The notes under the pieces were generated by a model. It had not been told where the DNA came from, searched no databases, and was given only the letters and a program-made list of their open reading frames with translations. A stretch of DNA of 48,438 nt from a virus, in IMG/VR virus record IMGVR_UViG_3300044641_006397, positions 1 through 48,438 of that record; one strand, 5' to 3'. Numbering within the stretch: the first letter of the stretch is position 1; each line of letters starts with the position of its first letter. The position numbers and the translations under genes were made by a program. Shown piece by piece: positions 8,801 through 18,737 of this stretch.

Positions 8801-11800
8801 TGTGGACGATTTACCTGGATGTGAAATAGGTCCAGGTGGTGGTAGAATCATGTGGTTTCCACCATATGATTTAGTTTTTGATGAAAATACAAGAACAGAT
8901 TGGGAGGGTAATACATTTTTAGGTAGACCTGAACCTATATACACATATAAAAGTACGGAAAGAAGTGGGTCACTAAAGTGGAAGATTGTAGTTGACCACC
9001 CGTCGATCATGAATATTTTAGTTAAAAGAGAATTAGAGTCACAAAATACTTCTGTTGCTACAAAAGTAATTGACTCATTTATTGCCGGTTGTACTGAGTA
9101 TGATATTTATGACCTTTTGAAAAAGTATGGGTCTTTCAGTTTGAACGACATTTATCAAGTAGTCTCAACCCTATCTACTGAATCACTTCAAGAAGTAGCT
9201 AAAGAACTTCCAAATGAAACCATACAGTCTGAAGTAACTATTGAAACTAGTGTCAATGTAGAACAACAAAGTTCTGGACAAACTGATACAACAATAGCCG
9301 AAGACTTACAAACCGAGATATACCAAGACATACAATTATTGTTTCAAGAAGCAAAACCTGGATCGACAGACACTAGTGGTTCATATGAAGAATATTATAC
9401 TGAATTGATAAACGCTGAGTCAGATTATAGTACTGCCGGTATAAACGGAGGGGGGAATAACTTCGCAGATAAACTATATTTTTATGGTGGAAATGCGGTT
9501 ACAAATGCCCCTGCAAACTTTTCGTTGGCAGAATACATAGACACTAGAAAAACTTCAATATCGGGGGTGTTCAGCTTCCTTAAACAAGAATACGATACTT
9601 TCAAAGAACTTCTTTCAAAAATATTAACACTATGTGATTCAGGAAATAAAATAGTATTAGATGTTATTGGATCTGCTAACTCAAACAACAATAGCTCAGT
9701 TAACTATAATAATTCATTATCACAGAGAAGAACTAACTCTGTAATCAAAACGATTACGGACTTTACTGAAGGTGATTTAAATATGAAAGACATGATTGAT
9801 AAAAAGTTACTTGAATTTTCTACTTCAAGTAATGGTGACAATCAAAAAATTAATGAAACGGATTACCGTGATATTGACTGTTCCAAACCATTTAGTAACT
9901 CAACAATACTTAAATACTCGGTTCAGGGTATGATGTGTAGAAGAGTTAGAGTCGGTGTAAAATCACAAACACCACCACCAACAGAACCGGTGGTTGGTAC
10001 AAATACAGATGTTACAGAACAACCAGACAGTGAAATTCCAAATCCATTAGCTGCTGACATTAATACATTAACAGACTCACAACCACAGTCAGAAAGTTCA
10101 CCAGTAGTACGACAAGTAAAAAAACAAACTTTAACTAATAAGTTAAGAGAAGGAATTACCAAAAAATTATTGAGAAAACTTTTGAGTGAGTGTGATTATT
10201 TTGAAATGATTCGTGAACAAGATCCTATGATTTATGATGGAATCAAAAGTAGAATCAAAAACTTTAATCCTATATTCCACTCAATAACACCCGAAGGGTT
10301 GAACGCAAGATTGACATTTTTACAACAATGTATGAGACCAGGAGATACCATACCAACTGCAGTTGAAACAGGACAAGGTGGTACATCTTTAGTCTATAAT
10401 GATGTAACAAATAGTGCTTTTGGTTCTCCACCTATTTGTATTTTGAGAATAGGTGACTTTTATCATACAAAAGTTGTTTTTGAGAGTCTTGACATTAGTT
10501 ACGAAAATGCGGTTTACGATTTGAACCCTGAAGGTATTGGAGTTCAACCAATGATTGCGAGTATTTCAATGAATGTTAAATTTATTGGAGGACATGGGCT
10601 AAAAGAACCCGTAGCACAACTTCAAAATGCTCTATCCTTCAACTATTATGCTAATACAGAAGTTTATGATGAAAGAGCTACAGAAACAGAAGAACTAAAT
10701 CCTGAATTCGAAAAACAATTAATTGAAGATATAAAAAATGAAGCCGGAGTGCCTCCTCTTACAAGACCTGCGGTAAATGACGGTGGGGTAACAATTGGTA
10801 CTATTACCAATTCTTCTTTTGATGTTAATACATCACAGGTTATCGGGGACATCAATTACAAAGATAACATGAATAACATGATTTCTGCAACCGAAAACTA
10901 TATCAGTAATATTAATACTACTTTAACCGATCTTAAAAACGATCTTTTATGGGGTGGATTAATTTTTTACACGGCAGAAAGAAAATATAGTGAAGGTCAA
11001 TTTGATTGGTTATTGGGAGCACAACCACAAGTAGTAAAAATATTTGGTAAACCCGTGAACTACCAAAGTAAAGTTGATTTACTTTTCGACCAAGCTAAAT
11101 TAGATATTGAAAACGATTTATGTCCGTTGATAGCACAACTCACTAACCAATCCTTTGCGTCAAATAACTCAACAAGAAAAGTTAAAAGAAGATTAACGGA
11201 AATGGTCGATTCAAGAAAAAGTATTTTCTTACAATCTCTTGAAAAAAATACATCTAAACTAATACAAGAAGAAATTAATTTCATCAAAAATTCGGATCAG
11301 ATCAATTTTGTTTTAAGTCAGGTTGACGGTTATAAAAATAAAAGGGGTGGTGCAGTAATATATGACATATCAGGAACAACTGAGGTTGACCCGACTAGTG
11401 CTGGCGCCGCTAATACATATGATGAATTAAAAGACGATCTTTTAAAAATCGGAAGTGATCTTAATGAATTGAATGACAAGTATGGTACATATCAAATGAT
11501 TCCAAGCGGATCTACTAAAATATACAATGACAGTTTCAACTTTGATGTTTATATCGATTCTGTGGTTCCGCAAGATGTTAGATTCTTCTTAATATTTGGA
11601 AAAGAAATTTTACAAGACAGAAATAAGTTTATGGACGATGTTGTATCAACAATAACTCAAGATCTTAGTGTTAGTAATTATAGATCATTTATGTTTGCAA
11701 ACATAGGTATTAATGCAGGGTCAGGATCTGTTCAAGTTGGAAATCAAACTACGGTAATACCTAATGGAAGATTCAGTAAGTATGAAAAATCAAAACAGAC

Positions 11801-12014
11801 ATTAGACGATAATTTTAAAAACTTCAATAATCAATATTTTATTTCTAAGTTCCCTAATAACAAATACATTACCTTTAACAAAAACAAAACTAGAAAGTTC
11901 ACTTTTGTTAAACAAGACCCGGTCAACCCTGCTAATCAGCAGAACTTATTCGACTTGTGGTCAACAGTTGACTCAACTGACAATTTATTTAACTTGAAAA
12001 AACAAATGGTTTAA
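5898..12014 (+). CDS. Giant baseplate/tube-initiator-like protein with tandem repeats and OmpA-like domain
   Basis: A 2038-aa structural protein. Residues about 60-440 hold seven imperfect repeats of 50-57 aa, each with an NxGxYxY core and ending near NQYGP. A tail-tube-like region lies at about 940-1050 (PGGGRIMWFPPYDLVFDE, then SLKWKIVVDHPSI). Residues about 1190-1330 resemble an OmpA-type peptidoglycan-binding domain (KIVLDVIGSAN, then NSLSQRRTNSVI, then a DYRDIDC segment). A second hub/tube-initiator-like block at about 1430-1595 contains DLNPEGIGVQPM and NALSFNYYANTEVYD. Lying between the tape measure and the gp53-like gene, it probably joins the tube to the hub, a job done in T4 by the much smaller gp48 and gp54. 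The OmpA-like part could hold peptidoglycan during infection. Domain calls come from motifs; the overall role is inferred. Confidence 0.62.
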   Translation: MNSPLSFNSTENFRKKLQVRNLEPYKVDGSFSFDILNVASEIVLVDYSVSNLPDVTVEQKIQEERLIKQNKFNPVGGFGDTIQININKNNQSNLGNYGYKNTIGSQLETIGDTTEKLLYVQNIYGPVDFSNSFGNTIDINKNLNTTSNKGVYGYINTEGSLLETFGVQKETELIVINQYGPDQNDSRNTVVPNINKQSKPNEGHYDFSDTLGSDLEKKGRTSKEEQIVINQYGPEGQQSTQTINPNVNKQTKSNEGNYGPSDAIFSPLELEGDKMEGLLRVLNKYSPTNIQNGYGNSVLFPTLVIGSNQGDYDYVSDGPNITADQSRANAYVTNFFGPDGGFNGQVNPNTNNQTRPNSGPYSYGGSSPNLTTEQSQLISYLANVFGPEDQPNGFGPMINPNLNFQTQANQGEYDFTASAPNKTTEQSIQYNYIKNLYNTGEGTYEPLVIDELFPDTLNRPYANSDTTFSFVASSYSPFAILTSDNPNGSEGSLSNDSNLAKIAAKKLQQEFKSRVAAELYQQTVGRSILTSSTVGPPSGGIGNTPSLDPFDILGVATNNVPLIQKNFSITEPATIVGDILNFTSRIAGLYSPYSIIPGEYFDFPERNFLSQALANPIGGIGSLVSNFSNKILSANIDSGSERFLANTSRATRSLLFDQLFFNAYRPDYNFESLLNPNLSAPKPNFYIGNTKNFVRDVVSPKNELPLGKGDQPSIGPVFDYGELGKEYEGNQVNNRFFGINSRNFFDGASDTKGVIGGGSLIGNFTWTTSNNTYIKPGQPVGFNNQAVNSTNSGLDELLKNTFDKSKSSGLNLTDGSILDITQKLVDAGSRSSNKKQHVGNAINQVSKVFNDGYMEMTKGSRVFRYVTPTSVQPNPDNPVTDVQGYEYCRLFTKDRPYYTYRNLQKGKLRNNKGNIRGASYSVLDSTYNLNIAPMTGPDSTNIQNGRVKKYMFSIENLAWRTSNKPGYTVDDLPGCEIGPGGGRIMWFPPYDLVFDENTRTDWEGNTFLGRPEPIYTYKSTERSGSLKWKIVVDHPSIMNILVKRELESQNTSVATKVIDSFIAGCTEYDIYDLLKKYGSFSLNDIYQVVSTLSTESLQEVAKELPNETIQSEVTIETSVNVEQQSSGQTDTTIAEDLQTEIYQDIQLLFQEAKPGSTDTSGSYEEYYTELINAESDYSTAGINGGGNNFADKLYFYGGNAVTNAPANFSLAEYIDTRKTSISGVFSFLKQEYDTFKELLSKILTLCDSGNKIVLDVIGSANSNNNSSVNYNNSLSQRRTNSVIKTITDFTEGDLNMKDMIDKKLLEFSTSSNGDNQKINETDYRDIDCSKPFSNSTILKYSVQGMMCRRVRVGVKSQTPPPTEPVVGTNTDVTEQPDSEIPNPLAADINTLTDSQPQSESSPVVRQVKKQTLTNKLREGITKKLLRKLLSECDYFEMIREQDPMIYDGIKSRIKNFNPIFHSITPEGLNARLTFLQQCMRPGDTIPTAVETGQGGTSLVYNDVTNSAFGSPPICILRIGDFYHTKVVFESLDISYENAVYDLNPEGIGVQPMIASISMNVKFIGGHGLKEPVAQLQNALSFNYYANTEVYDERATETEELNPEFEKQLIEDIKNEAGVPPLTRPAVNDGGVTIGTITNSSFDVNTSQVIGDINYKDNMNNMISATENYISNINTTLTDLKNDLLWGGLIFYTAERKYSEGQFDWLLGAQPQVVKIFGKPVNYQSKVDLLFDQAKLDIENDLCPLIAQLTNQSFASNNSTRKVKRRLTEMVDSRKSIFLQSLEKNTSKLIQEEINFIKNSDQINFVLSQVDGYKNKRGGAVIYDISGTTEVDPTSAGAANTYDELKDDLLKIGSDLNELNDKYGTYQMIPSGSTKIYNDSFNFDVYIDSVVPQDVRFFLIFGKEILQDRNKFMDDVVSTITQDLSVSNYRSFMFANIGINAGSGSVQVGNQTTVIPNGRFSKYEKSKQTLDDNFKNFNNQYFISKFPNNKYITFNKNKTRKFTFVKQDPVNPANQQNLFDLWSTVDSTDNLFNLKKQMV

Positions 12015-12015
12015 T

Positions 12016-12333
12016 ATGCAATACTACAATAGATATCAGAATTTTTTTGTTAATGGACAACAAACTGTTGTTCCTTATGTGACATTACCCACAAGACCAT
12101 CTGACCAAAAATACATTTATAGAACTAATAGAAGTAGGTTAGATAAGATTAGTTTTGAGAAATATGGATCACCTTATTTTGGGTGGTTAATATTGATGGC
12201 TAATCCTGAATTTGGTGGATTGGAGACAAATATACCTGATGGAACTATATTAGCTATACCATATCCATTATTAGGTGCTCTTTTGGACTACAAAAATGCG
12301 GTAGATACACATATTTTTTATTATGGCAGATAA
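12016..12333 (+). CDS. 53: Baseplate wedge protein gp53-like (LysM-type)
   Basis: A 105-aa protein. After a short N-terminal strand it has RSRLDKISFEKYGSPYFGW, then LANPEF, then IPDGTILAIPYP. This is a LysM-like layout: a YG-x-P-Y-W helix followed by a P-x-G-x-x-x-x-IP strand. It is the form seen in T4 gp53-type wedge subunits and related contractile-system baseplate proteins, which help clamp the wedges around the hub. T4 gp53 is longer (196 aa), so this is a compact version. The start is 1 nt after the previous stop, and the end overlaps the next gene by 11 nt, so the three genes form one tightly coupled unit. Confidence 0.8.
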   Translation: MQYYNRYQNFFVNGQQTVVPYVTLPTRPSDQKYIYRTNRSRLDKISFEKYGSPYFGWLILMANPEFGGLETNIPDGTILAIPYPLLGALLDYKNAVDTHIFYYGR

Positions 12334-15300
12334 CTTTTCAAAAAAACCACTTTATATTGAAACCGATTACGACAACATTATTTCAATAGACCCAAATAAA
12401 ATTGTTGATAATAATGTAATCAAAGATCGATTAGTCGATCATGAGGAGTTAGTAATTTATGCTAACCTTGAAACTAAAGTTGTGCCAAGAACAAAATTGG
12501 CGGTTGGAGAAACATTGGACATATTTAATACATCTGTTGCTAGTTTAAAATCAAGTTCTAACGACCCGAGCTTAGTCATCAATTTTTTACAACCACAAGG
12601 TAAAAAGTTTTTTGACACATCTTATACTGATCAGTTAACTGGTAAAGGTGCGAAAACTGCAGAAGGGTCAAATCAGGCCGTAAGAAATGTCAAAGGAACA
12701 AAAGACACTTCAAATTATGAAGACACTCAAATGTTAGGAATTGAAACAATCAATGTGACGGTGAATAGTATCGGTGTACCAAAAGTTTCGATGAGATTAA
12801 TTGATGTGCAAGGAAGAACTTTATTTGAACAAGGTGAAAAATCCCTTTATTCCGTGTTCTTCAACATGCCTTATCCACTATTTTATTTAACACTCAAAGG
12901 GTATTATGGTAAGGCAATAAGATACGCATTGAATTTATCGAGTTTTAATGCAACATTTGATTCAGGAACTGGAAACTATCAAATAAGTTTGGAGTTTATT
13001 GGAAAGTTAACAGGTCTTCTAGCTGATACTTTATTGGATTATGGAATCGTAGCACCAAAAATGTTTCCAACTAATATTCAAACAACCGACCAGACAAATA
13101 ACAGTGCCACGCCAAATGCTACAGTAAATACCCAAATAACACAAACATCGGTAGGTGCACAAAAATTAGATGAGGTGTACGGTATTTACGAATCCAAAGG
13201 TTTAATCCCAAAGGGTTTCCCAAGACTAACAATAGAAGAGTTTTTTTTGAGAGCGGAGAATTATGATTTATCTGTACAAGAATCAATTGAAAAGGGTGAC
13301 TTTACTGTTTTAAATGATGTTCAAACTTTTAACAATATACTTGATGAGTTAGTTGATACTGTATATAATAAAGTTCTTACAAATTATTTAGATAACGATA
13401 GTTACATCATCAAAAACAATCAAATTTATTATCCTTACAAAAGAAACATTGACTTTGATTTTAGAAACCAACTTGTCAAAGACATTGAAGCCGAAATTAA
13501 CGCGGCAGTTAAAGACCTCAATAATAACACATCTTTTGGGACTGGTGAAAACAAAGGTTCATATAAAATTGGTAATACTACTTTTGAAGGTCAATCTATT
13601 CCTGTTTCTTTGTCTGTAGATGATATTGTTAAAAAATTCTGGTACACAGACCTGACCGAAGATGATTACAGAAGTAGTCTTTCACAAAAATTAGGAAGAA
13701 ATAATTTTACCGATCAAGAGTTAAACACTTACAAAACACAAATAGCCAAAGAGTTTGAACTTTTTGGTAAAGTTAGAGATTTAAATACTGGATTAATTGT
13801 AGATGATCCAGCTCACAGCCCGACTTTTTTTACTTATGGGGAAAAAAAGATTGGTGATATTAACTATATTCAGAATAGTTTTTTTGCAAAAATTGATAAA
13901 CTAAAATCAACTTTAGAATCCAAGAAAACATCTATAGAACAAAATTTTTCTGATTTACTTGCAAATAAACTTATTAATGAGAATGACGGATTAGGGTTTG
14001 CACCAACAATAAGAAATGTATTTGCAATAATTATGGCAGGTATAGACACTTTCTATAGATTGATGGATCAAACTCACTTTGACGCTTGGCAAAAAAGAAA
14101 TGACCCAAAAAGAATTCAGACAGTTTTACCCCCAAGTAACAACTTTGGTATAGACTCAAAAAATCAAGTTAACTATGCGGGATCACAAAATACCGACAAT
14201 GTGGTTTACCCTTGGCCAACATACTTTGTTAAAGAAAAAACAACCGATGGTGTTGATAAGTATGTTATTCAGTACTTAGGCTCACCACCATATGCTCCGA
14301 CGACAAATGCATTTGACAGAACGGTTTGGCCTGAAGTATTCTTTACTGAAAAATATTTAGAAGCGGGGACACTAAAAGCTCCGGTTGGTAAAAAGTATAC
14401 ATATGTTAATCAAAAACTACTGGGTGACTATGCTTCATCTAATAGTTTAGAGTTTCCGTTCAGCACAATCCCATACGAGGATCCAAGTGAAATTTCATTT
14501 TTTTATGAATGGTGGGAAAGGACATATTTAACATCACACTACACGCAACTTTTCAGAGGTAACTACAAAAGACCGCAAATAGATAAATTTATTGCAGACC
14601 TTGAGTACAGTAACATAAGTAAAAATATAAATAACAAACCATTTTTACTTGAAAAATTAAAAAACAACCCTTTTGATTTAACTGTCTTAGAGGATTATTT
14701 GAAAACAATTTCCAATAACGGAGCATCTACAAAATATTGGAACTACGAAAGGGACAATTTTACTACGGAATACATCAATACACTAATAAGTAAAGATTAT
14801 GGTCTATTTAGTATGGACACTATTGACGGTGCAAGTTTGACATTAGACACAAGCGTACCATTAGTTGAAAATTTTAAAAACTATTTGAGTGATACGACTA
14901 CTAACGAACTGAACTTTTTTGATGTATACGGATTATATAAAACCGATGATCCTAATGTTATTTATAACACTGATGACACATTTATTTTCTTTGAGGACAA
15001 AAAAACGGTCGCTAGGCTTAAAGAGAATTCTTCAGGAAACAAATTGACATTAAACTACACATACGAAAACAACATAAATAAAAATTTTAATTCACAGGTA
15101 TTCGTAATACCTAATAGTGCAACCCCAATTAAAACTTCAATAGATCTTATCAATTACTTCACAGTTAAATATCCTGATTATTTATACAGTAATTATACTG
15201 ATCTTAATTTATTATATTCTAATTATTCAGGATTGGTAACATCTGAACAAGTTACCTCTATGGTTAACACCCCGTATTTTATAAATGCTTTATTGAAAGG

Positions 15301-18300
15301 TATTGATAATGAAAAAAATGGAGTAAGTAACCCATATGTCGCTTTAGGTTATTTATTTTTATCGTCTTTAAATGAAGAATTAACTATACAATCTTTGGAT
15401 AATACTAATGTCAAAACGGATATATTGACAAGTCTTAGTAAATTTTCAGCAATCCATCAGATGCCTTATCATTACATTTTGAAATATGGTGCTGTGTGGC
15501 ATAGGTATAAAACATGGATAGAATCAAACAAGACAGTTGATATTTTGGATGATGTATGGCAAAATTTTGATTATGAAAATTATTACGACCCGACACTCGG
15601 AAACATGTCCACCCAATATACTATTAAAAATTATACAGGGGGTACTCAAACATTCAAGGCCTTTGAAACTATTTTAACACCACCAGCAAATACACAATTT
15701 ATTGAAAAATATAATTTAGGATTTTACCCTAAGTTGATAAATGATTTTTATTGGTACTTTACCAAAGAAAACTTATTTAACACTTATTCTACCACGGAAT
15801 TTGAAGAAGCTTATGATAGAAATAAGTTAAGAATAGGTACAAACAGTAATTCTTCATTTTTTATGCCATACAGTGGAGACTCGAATAACTTAGACCGATC
15901 AATTGTAGTAAATGGTTATTATCAGTATTTTATTTTTGATAAAAATGCGATGGTTGACAAAAATAATAAAGTATACATTCCGGTACCATCTAATGGAGGG
16001 TCCCCTTTCAATCAAACCGTTTTAGAATGTTTCACGGGTACAAAAAAATTGAAAACAGACATTTCAAATAATCCCGCAATGTATAATGGTTCGGTTAGAG
16101 GTATGTGGGGACTTTCAAATTTTGGTTATTTTGACCCGATAGTTAAACCACAACCTGATGAAAGAATAACATACGGATTAGGACCTGGGTTATATCCTAA
16201 CATATCAACATTGATAGGAACCTTCAACCCTCAAATTTTAGATGAATTTGAAAAGGCGTTTTTAGGTTTTTGTGACCCGAATGCTGATGCCTCTGAAATT
16301 TTAGTATTAAGTGGTGAAAGAACAACACCTGATTATATTGATACTAACAAGATTAAAAACATAAAACAAAGGAGATTAAGAGATCAAATATTGAATTTGT
16401 TTGTTGTTAAAGAAACTGATTTAACAAACCCAATTATAAATCAAGAAAACATAGACGCGGTAAATATTGCACAAGTACAGCAAATTAACATGTCAAAAAA
16501 ACTCGAGGAGTTTATAAATTTTGATTGTATTCTCAAAATAGGTAACCCTTCCAATTTCAACAGAAAAGTATTCAATAGTTTTTCAACTGATGATACTCTA
16601 AAACCATTACAACCACTAACATACTCAGAATATGTTTTGGGGACTCTCCCTGGTGATGGAACAGGTGTTTCTCTTTTAGACAGCCAATCTTTAAATTCTG
16701 AATCTTGGATAGAACTACAAAAATATGTTGGATTCTCAGTAAACAATAATGTATTATATTCGGATAGTGGATCTACAATTACTGATTTCTTTATTGATAA
16801 TAATATTGAATTTTCATCTTCAAATGTTCAAACTTTATACCCGTTAATTAAGATTTATGCTTTTCAAAAATTCAAAACATTGTATGACGGTGGGTCTTGG
16901 GATATTGATAATTTCTTCGGTGACTACAATCAGTTTTTAGATGACTTGAATTCACTACAGAGTGATATGGTTCGAGAAATCTCTTCGAGATTAAACAAAA
17001 ATCTACCGAATACAAAAACAGAGATAGAAGGTGTAGGATCGAATGTAAGTGGTAATGTTACTAAACTAAGTACATACAACACATTCCAAGCTTTCAATGA
17101 TAAATGGATTGCGGGTGGAGATTTTAAAAGTAAAACATTATTTGAAGACTTCATTTTTGTAAATGCAGGAAATGGTGATATCGGCGGAACACTTCAAGTA
17201 AATGTTATACAAATTGCAAAATTATTGAAAGAAAGAAAAACAATGACAATATTGGACACCGTTGATACAATTATGACTGTAATTGACAATATGTTATTTT
17301 ACGCGATGCCAGCATACATTAATTTTTATGGAAACCAATCGCCAACACCAAACGCAATACCTAAACCTATTGATTTACCAAACTCACTGTTCGGTACATA
17401 TGCTGAAGTTAACTACATAGACTCTAAACCAAAGTTTGTTTTGTCGTATGTTGGTAAAACATCAGAACACCCTAAGTCAAATAATAATACGGTATTATAT
17501 AATGACGATAGTTATGATTTTAGAAACCCGTCTACTTGTCCTGTAAGAATACCTGTAACACCACCATACAATTTTTCACTTTCAAATAAAGTGGTTGCGT
17601 TTACCGTAGACTTTGGTATTCAAAACCAAAATATGTTCTCAAATTTAGAAGTTGGTATGGACGAAAAAAAACCAACAGGAGCAACATTTTTAGTGAGAGA
17701 CCAAATTGCAAATGGTGTAAATGGGGATTCAATCGCTCAACAAACATCCTCAATATATTCTTTATATTTAAGTTCTTCATATAGCTGTACAGTTTCATCC
17801 TTAGGTAATGTGATGATACAACCACTTATGTACTTCAATTTGAGACATGTTCCACTTTTTGCGGGATCATATCAAATATATAGTGTTGAACATAGAATCT
17901 CTCCTCAAGGATTTGAAACAGAATTCAAAGGTACTAGAATGCCAATATATGAATTACCACCACCCGATAGTATGGCAACATATATAAAACAGAATTATTT
18001 AGAGAAGTATAAAAGTATTGCACTTCAAAGACCTAACCCTATCTCAGCACCACAAGGAGCGACAACTAACCTTGATCAACCTGAGGCGGTTGGAACAACA
18101 TTGAAACCTGAAGATGAATGTCAGTTATTAGTTAATTCAAAATACTCCACCTTACCTTTTGTTGCCATCAGTAGAAGTAATTTGACCTTTAATGAATTTG
18201 CTAACCTCATCAAATCAATACCAAGTATTGATAAAAATATTGCTATTACACTTTTTGTTATTGCAATTACAAGATCTTCAAATGGTTTCGAGGATAATCT

Positions 18301-18712
18301 ATTACAACCTATTAACAATAACTTGTTTGAGTTGACGGGTAAAAACACATACAGCGACGACCCAAGACTTAATTCCTTGGTGTGTACTAGTGTTGATAAT
18401 GTAACCAATCCATTATTCTCATTTGCACAAGCCATCGAATCAATAGAAATTACTTACAAGTTGTATCAAAATTTAGGACCAATAGTTGAGGAAATGAAAC
18501 TTTTAAATACTGGTAACCAACAAGAAACTACAAAACAAGCAATCGCTCAATTTATTATTGCGACTTGGGATACGGGTTACGGTTTTACAGGAAAAAGTGC
18601 AAGTCAAATGAAGGATTTTGTTCTCACAAATGTACAGAATGAAACTATTTTACCAAGTGTATATAGTGCATATCAACAACTTGTTGAGCTTGCGGTAACT
18701 TATTTCCCATAA
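12323..18712 (+). CDS. Giant baseplate hub-like protein
   Basis: At 2129 aa this is the largest protein in the window. The first 250 residues contain a block with MLGIETINVTVNS, VSMRLIDVQGRTLFEQGE, NMPYPLFYLTLKGYYGK and a LEFIGKLTGLLAD strand, matching the N-terminal part of large hub proteins I know from T4-like phages of Bacteroidota. A long middle (about 300-1750), rich in Asn, Tyr and Asp, has no recognised domain. Residues about 1754-1880 look like the late-control/gp27-type hub fold (NMFSNLEVGMD, then GNVMIQPLMYFNLRHVPLF and SVEHRISPQGFETEFKGTRMP). A mainly helical region closes the protein. It probably replaces T4 gp27 and parts of the spike complex. No lysozyme catalytic motif was recognised. 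It starts inside the gp53-like gene. Confidence 0.65.
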   Translation: MADNFSKKPLYIETDYDNIISIDPNKIVDNNVIKDRLVDHEELVIYANLETKVVPRTKLAVGETLDIFNTSVASLKSSSNDPSLVINFLQPQGKKFFDTSYTDQLTGKGAKTAEGSNQAVRNVKGTKDTSNYEDTQMLGIETINVTVNSIGVPKVSMRLIDVQGRTLFEQGEKSLYSVFFNMPYPLFYLTLKGYYGKAIRYALNLSSFNATFDSGTGNYQISLEFIGKLTGLLADTLLDYGIVAPKMFPTNIQTTDQTNNSATPNATVNTQITQTSVGAQKLDEVYGIYESKGLIPKGFPRLTIEEFFLRAENYDLSVQESIEKGDFTVLNDVQTFNNILDELVDTVYNKVLTNYLDNDSYIIKNNQIYYPYKRNIDFDFRNQLVKDIEAEINAAVKDLNNNTSFGTGENKGSYKIGNTTFEGQSIPVSLSVDDIVKKFWYTDLTEDDYRSSLSQKLGRNNFTDQELNTYKTQIAKEFELFGKVRDLNTGLIVDDPAHSPTFFTYGEKKIGDINYIQNSFFAKIDKLKSTLESKKTSIEQNFSDLLANKLINENDGLGFAPTIRNVFAIIMAGIDTFYRLMDQTHFDAWQKRNDPKRIQTVLPPSNNFGIDSKNQVNYAGSQNTDNVVYPWPTYFVKEKTTDGVDKYVIQYLGSPPYAPTTNAFDRTVWPEVFFTEKYLEAGTLKAPVGKKYTYVNQKLLGDYASSNSLEFPFSTIPYEDPSEISFFYEWWERTYLTSHYTQLFRGNYKRPQIDKFIADLEYSNISKNINNKPFLLEKLKNNPFDLTVLEDYLKTISNNGASTKYWNYERDNFTTEYINTLISKDYGLFSMDTIDGASLTLDTSVPLVENFKNYLSDTTTNELNFFDVYGLYKTDDPNVIYNTDDTFIFFEDKKTVARLKENSSGNKLTLNYTYENNINKNFNSQVFVIPNSATPIKTSIDLINYFTVKYPDYLYSNYTDLNLLYSNYSGLVTSEQVTSMVNTPYFINALLKGIDNEKNGVSNPYVALGYLFLSSLNEELTIQSLDNTNVKTDILTSLSKFSAIHQMPYHYILKYGAVWHRYKTWIESNKTVDILDDVWQNFDYENYYDPTLGNMSTQYTIKNYTGGTQTFKAFETILTPPANTQFIEKYNLGFYPKLINDFYWYFTKENLFNTYSTTEFEEAYDRNKLRIGTNSNSSFFMPYSGDSNNLDRSIVVNGYYQYFIFDKNAMVDKNNKVYIPVPSNGGSPFNQTVLECFTGTKKLKTDISNNPAMYNGSVRGMWGLSNFGYFDPIVKPQPDERITYGLGPGLYPNISTLIGTFNPQILDEFEKAFLGFCDPNADASEILVLSGERTTPDYIDTNKIKNIKQRRLRDQILNLFVVKETDLTNPIINQENIDAVNIAQVQQINMSKKLEEFINFDCILKIGNPSNFNRKVFNSFSTDDTLKPLQPLTYSEYVLGTLPGDGTGVSLLDSQSLNSESWIELQKYVGFSVNNNVLYSDSGSTITDFFIDNNIEFSSSNVQTLYPLIKIYAFQKFKTLYDGGSWDIDNFFGDYNQFLDDLNSLQSDMVREISSRLNKNLPNTKTEIEGVGSNVSGNVTKLSTYNTFQAFNDKWIAGGDFKSKTLFEDFIFVNAGNGDIGGTLQVNVIQIAKLLKERKTMTILDTVDTIMTVIDNMLFYAMPAYINFYGNQSPTPNAIPKPIDLPNSLFGTYAEVNYIDSKPKFVLSYVGKTSEHPKSNNNTVLYNDDSYDFRNPSTCPVRIPVTPPYNFSLSNKVVAFTVDFGIQNQNMFSNLEVGMDEKKPTGATFLVRDQIANGVNGDSIAQQTSSIYSLYLSSSYSCTVSSLGNVMIQPLMYFNLRHVPLFAGSYQIYSVEHRISPQGFETEFKGTRMPIYELPPPDSMATYIKQNYLEKYKSIALQRPNPISAPQGATTNLDQPEAVGTTLKPEDECQLLVNSKYSTLPFVAISRSNLTFNEFANLIKSIPSIDKNIAITLFVIAITRSSNGFEDNLLQPINNNLFELTGKNTYSDDPRLNSLVCTSVDNVTNPLFSFAQAIESIEITYKLYQNLGPIVEEMKLLNTGNQQETTKQAIAQFIIATWDTGYGFTGKSASQMKDFVLTNVQNETILPSVYSAYQQLVELAVTYFP

Positions 18713-18715
18713 ACG

Positions 18716-18726
18716 ATATATTTATA
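18716..18726 (+). promoter_or_regulatory. TATTTAT element before 74-aa gene
   Basis: ATATATTTATA lies just past the hub stop; TATTTAT (18719-18725) ends 12 nt before the ATG at 18738. Candidate late promoter, by recurrence and spacing. Confidence 0.4.
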
Positions 18727-18737
18727 TAGAAATTATT

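Noticed and set aside
18121-18712. Lysozyme or transglycosylase domain at the end of the hub protein
   Set aside because: The region is helical, but no convincing catalytic Glu/Asp motif of known muralytic families could be identified.
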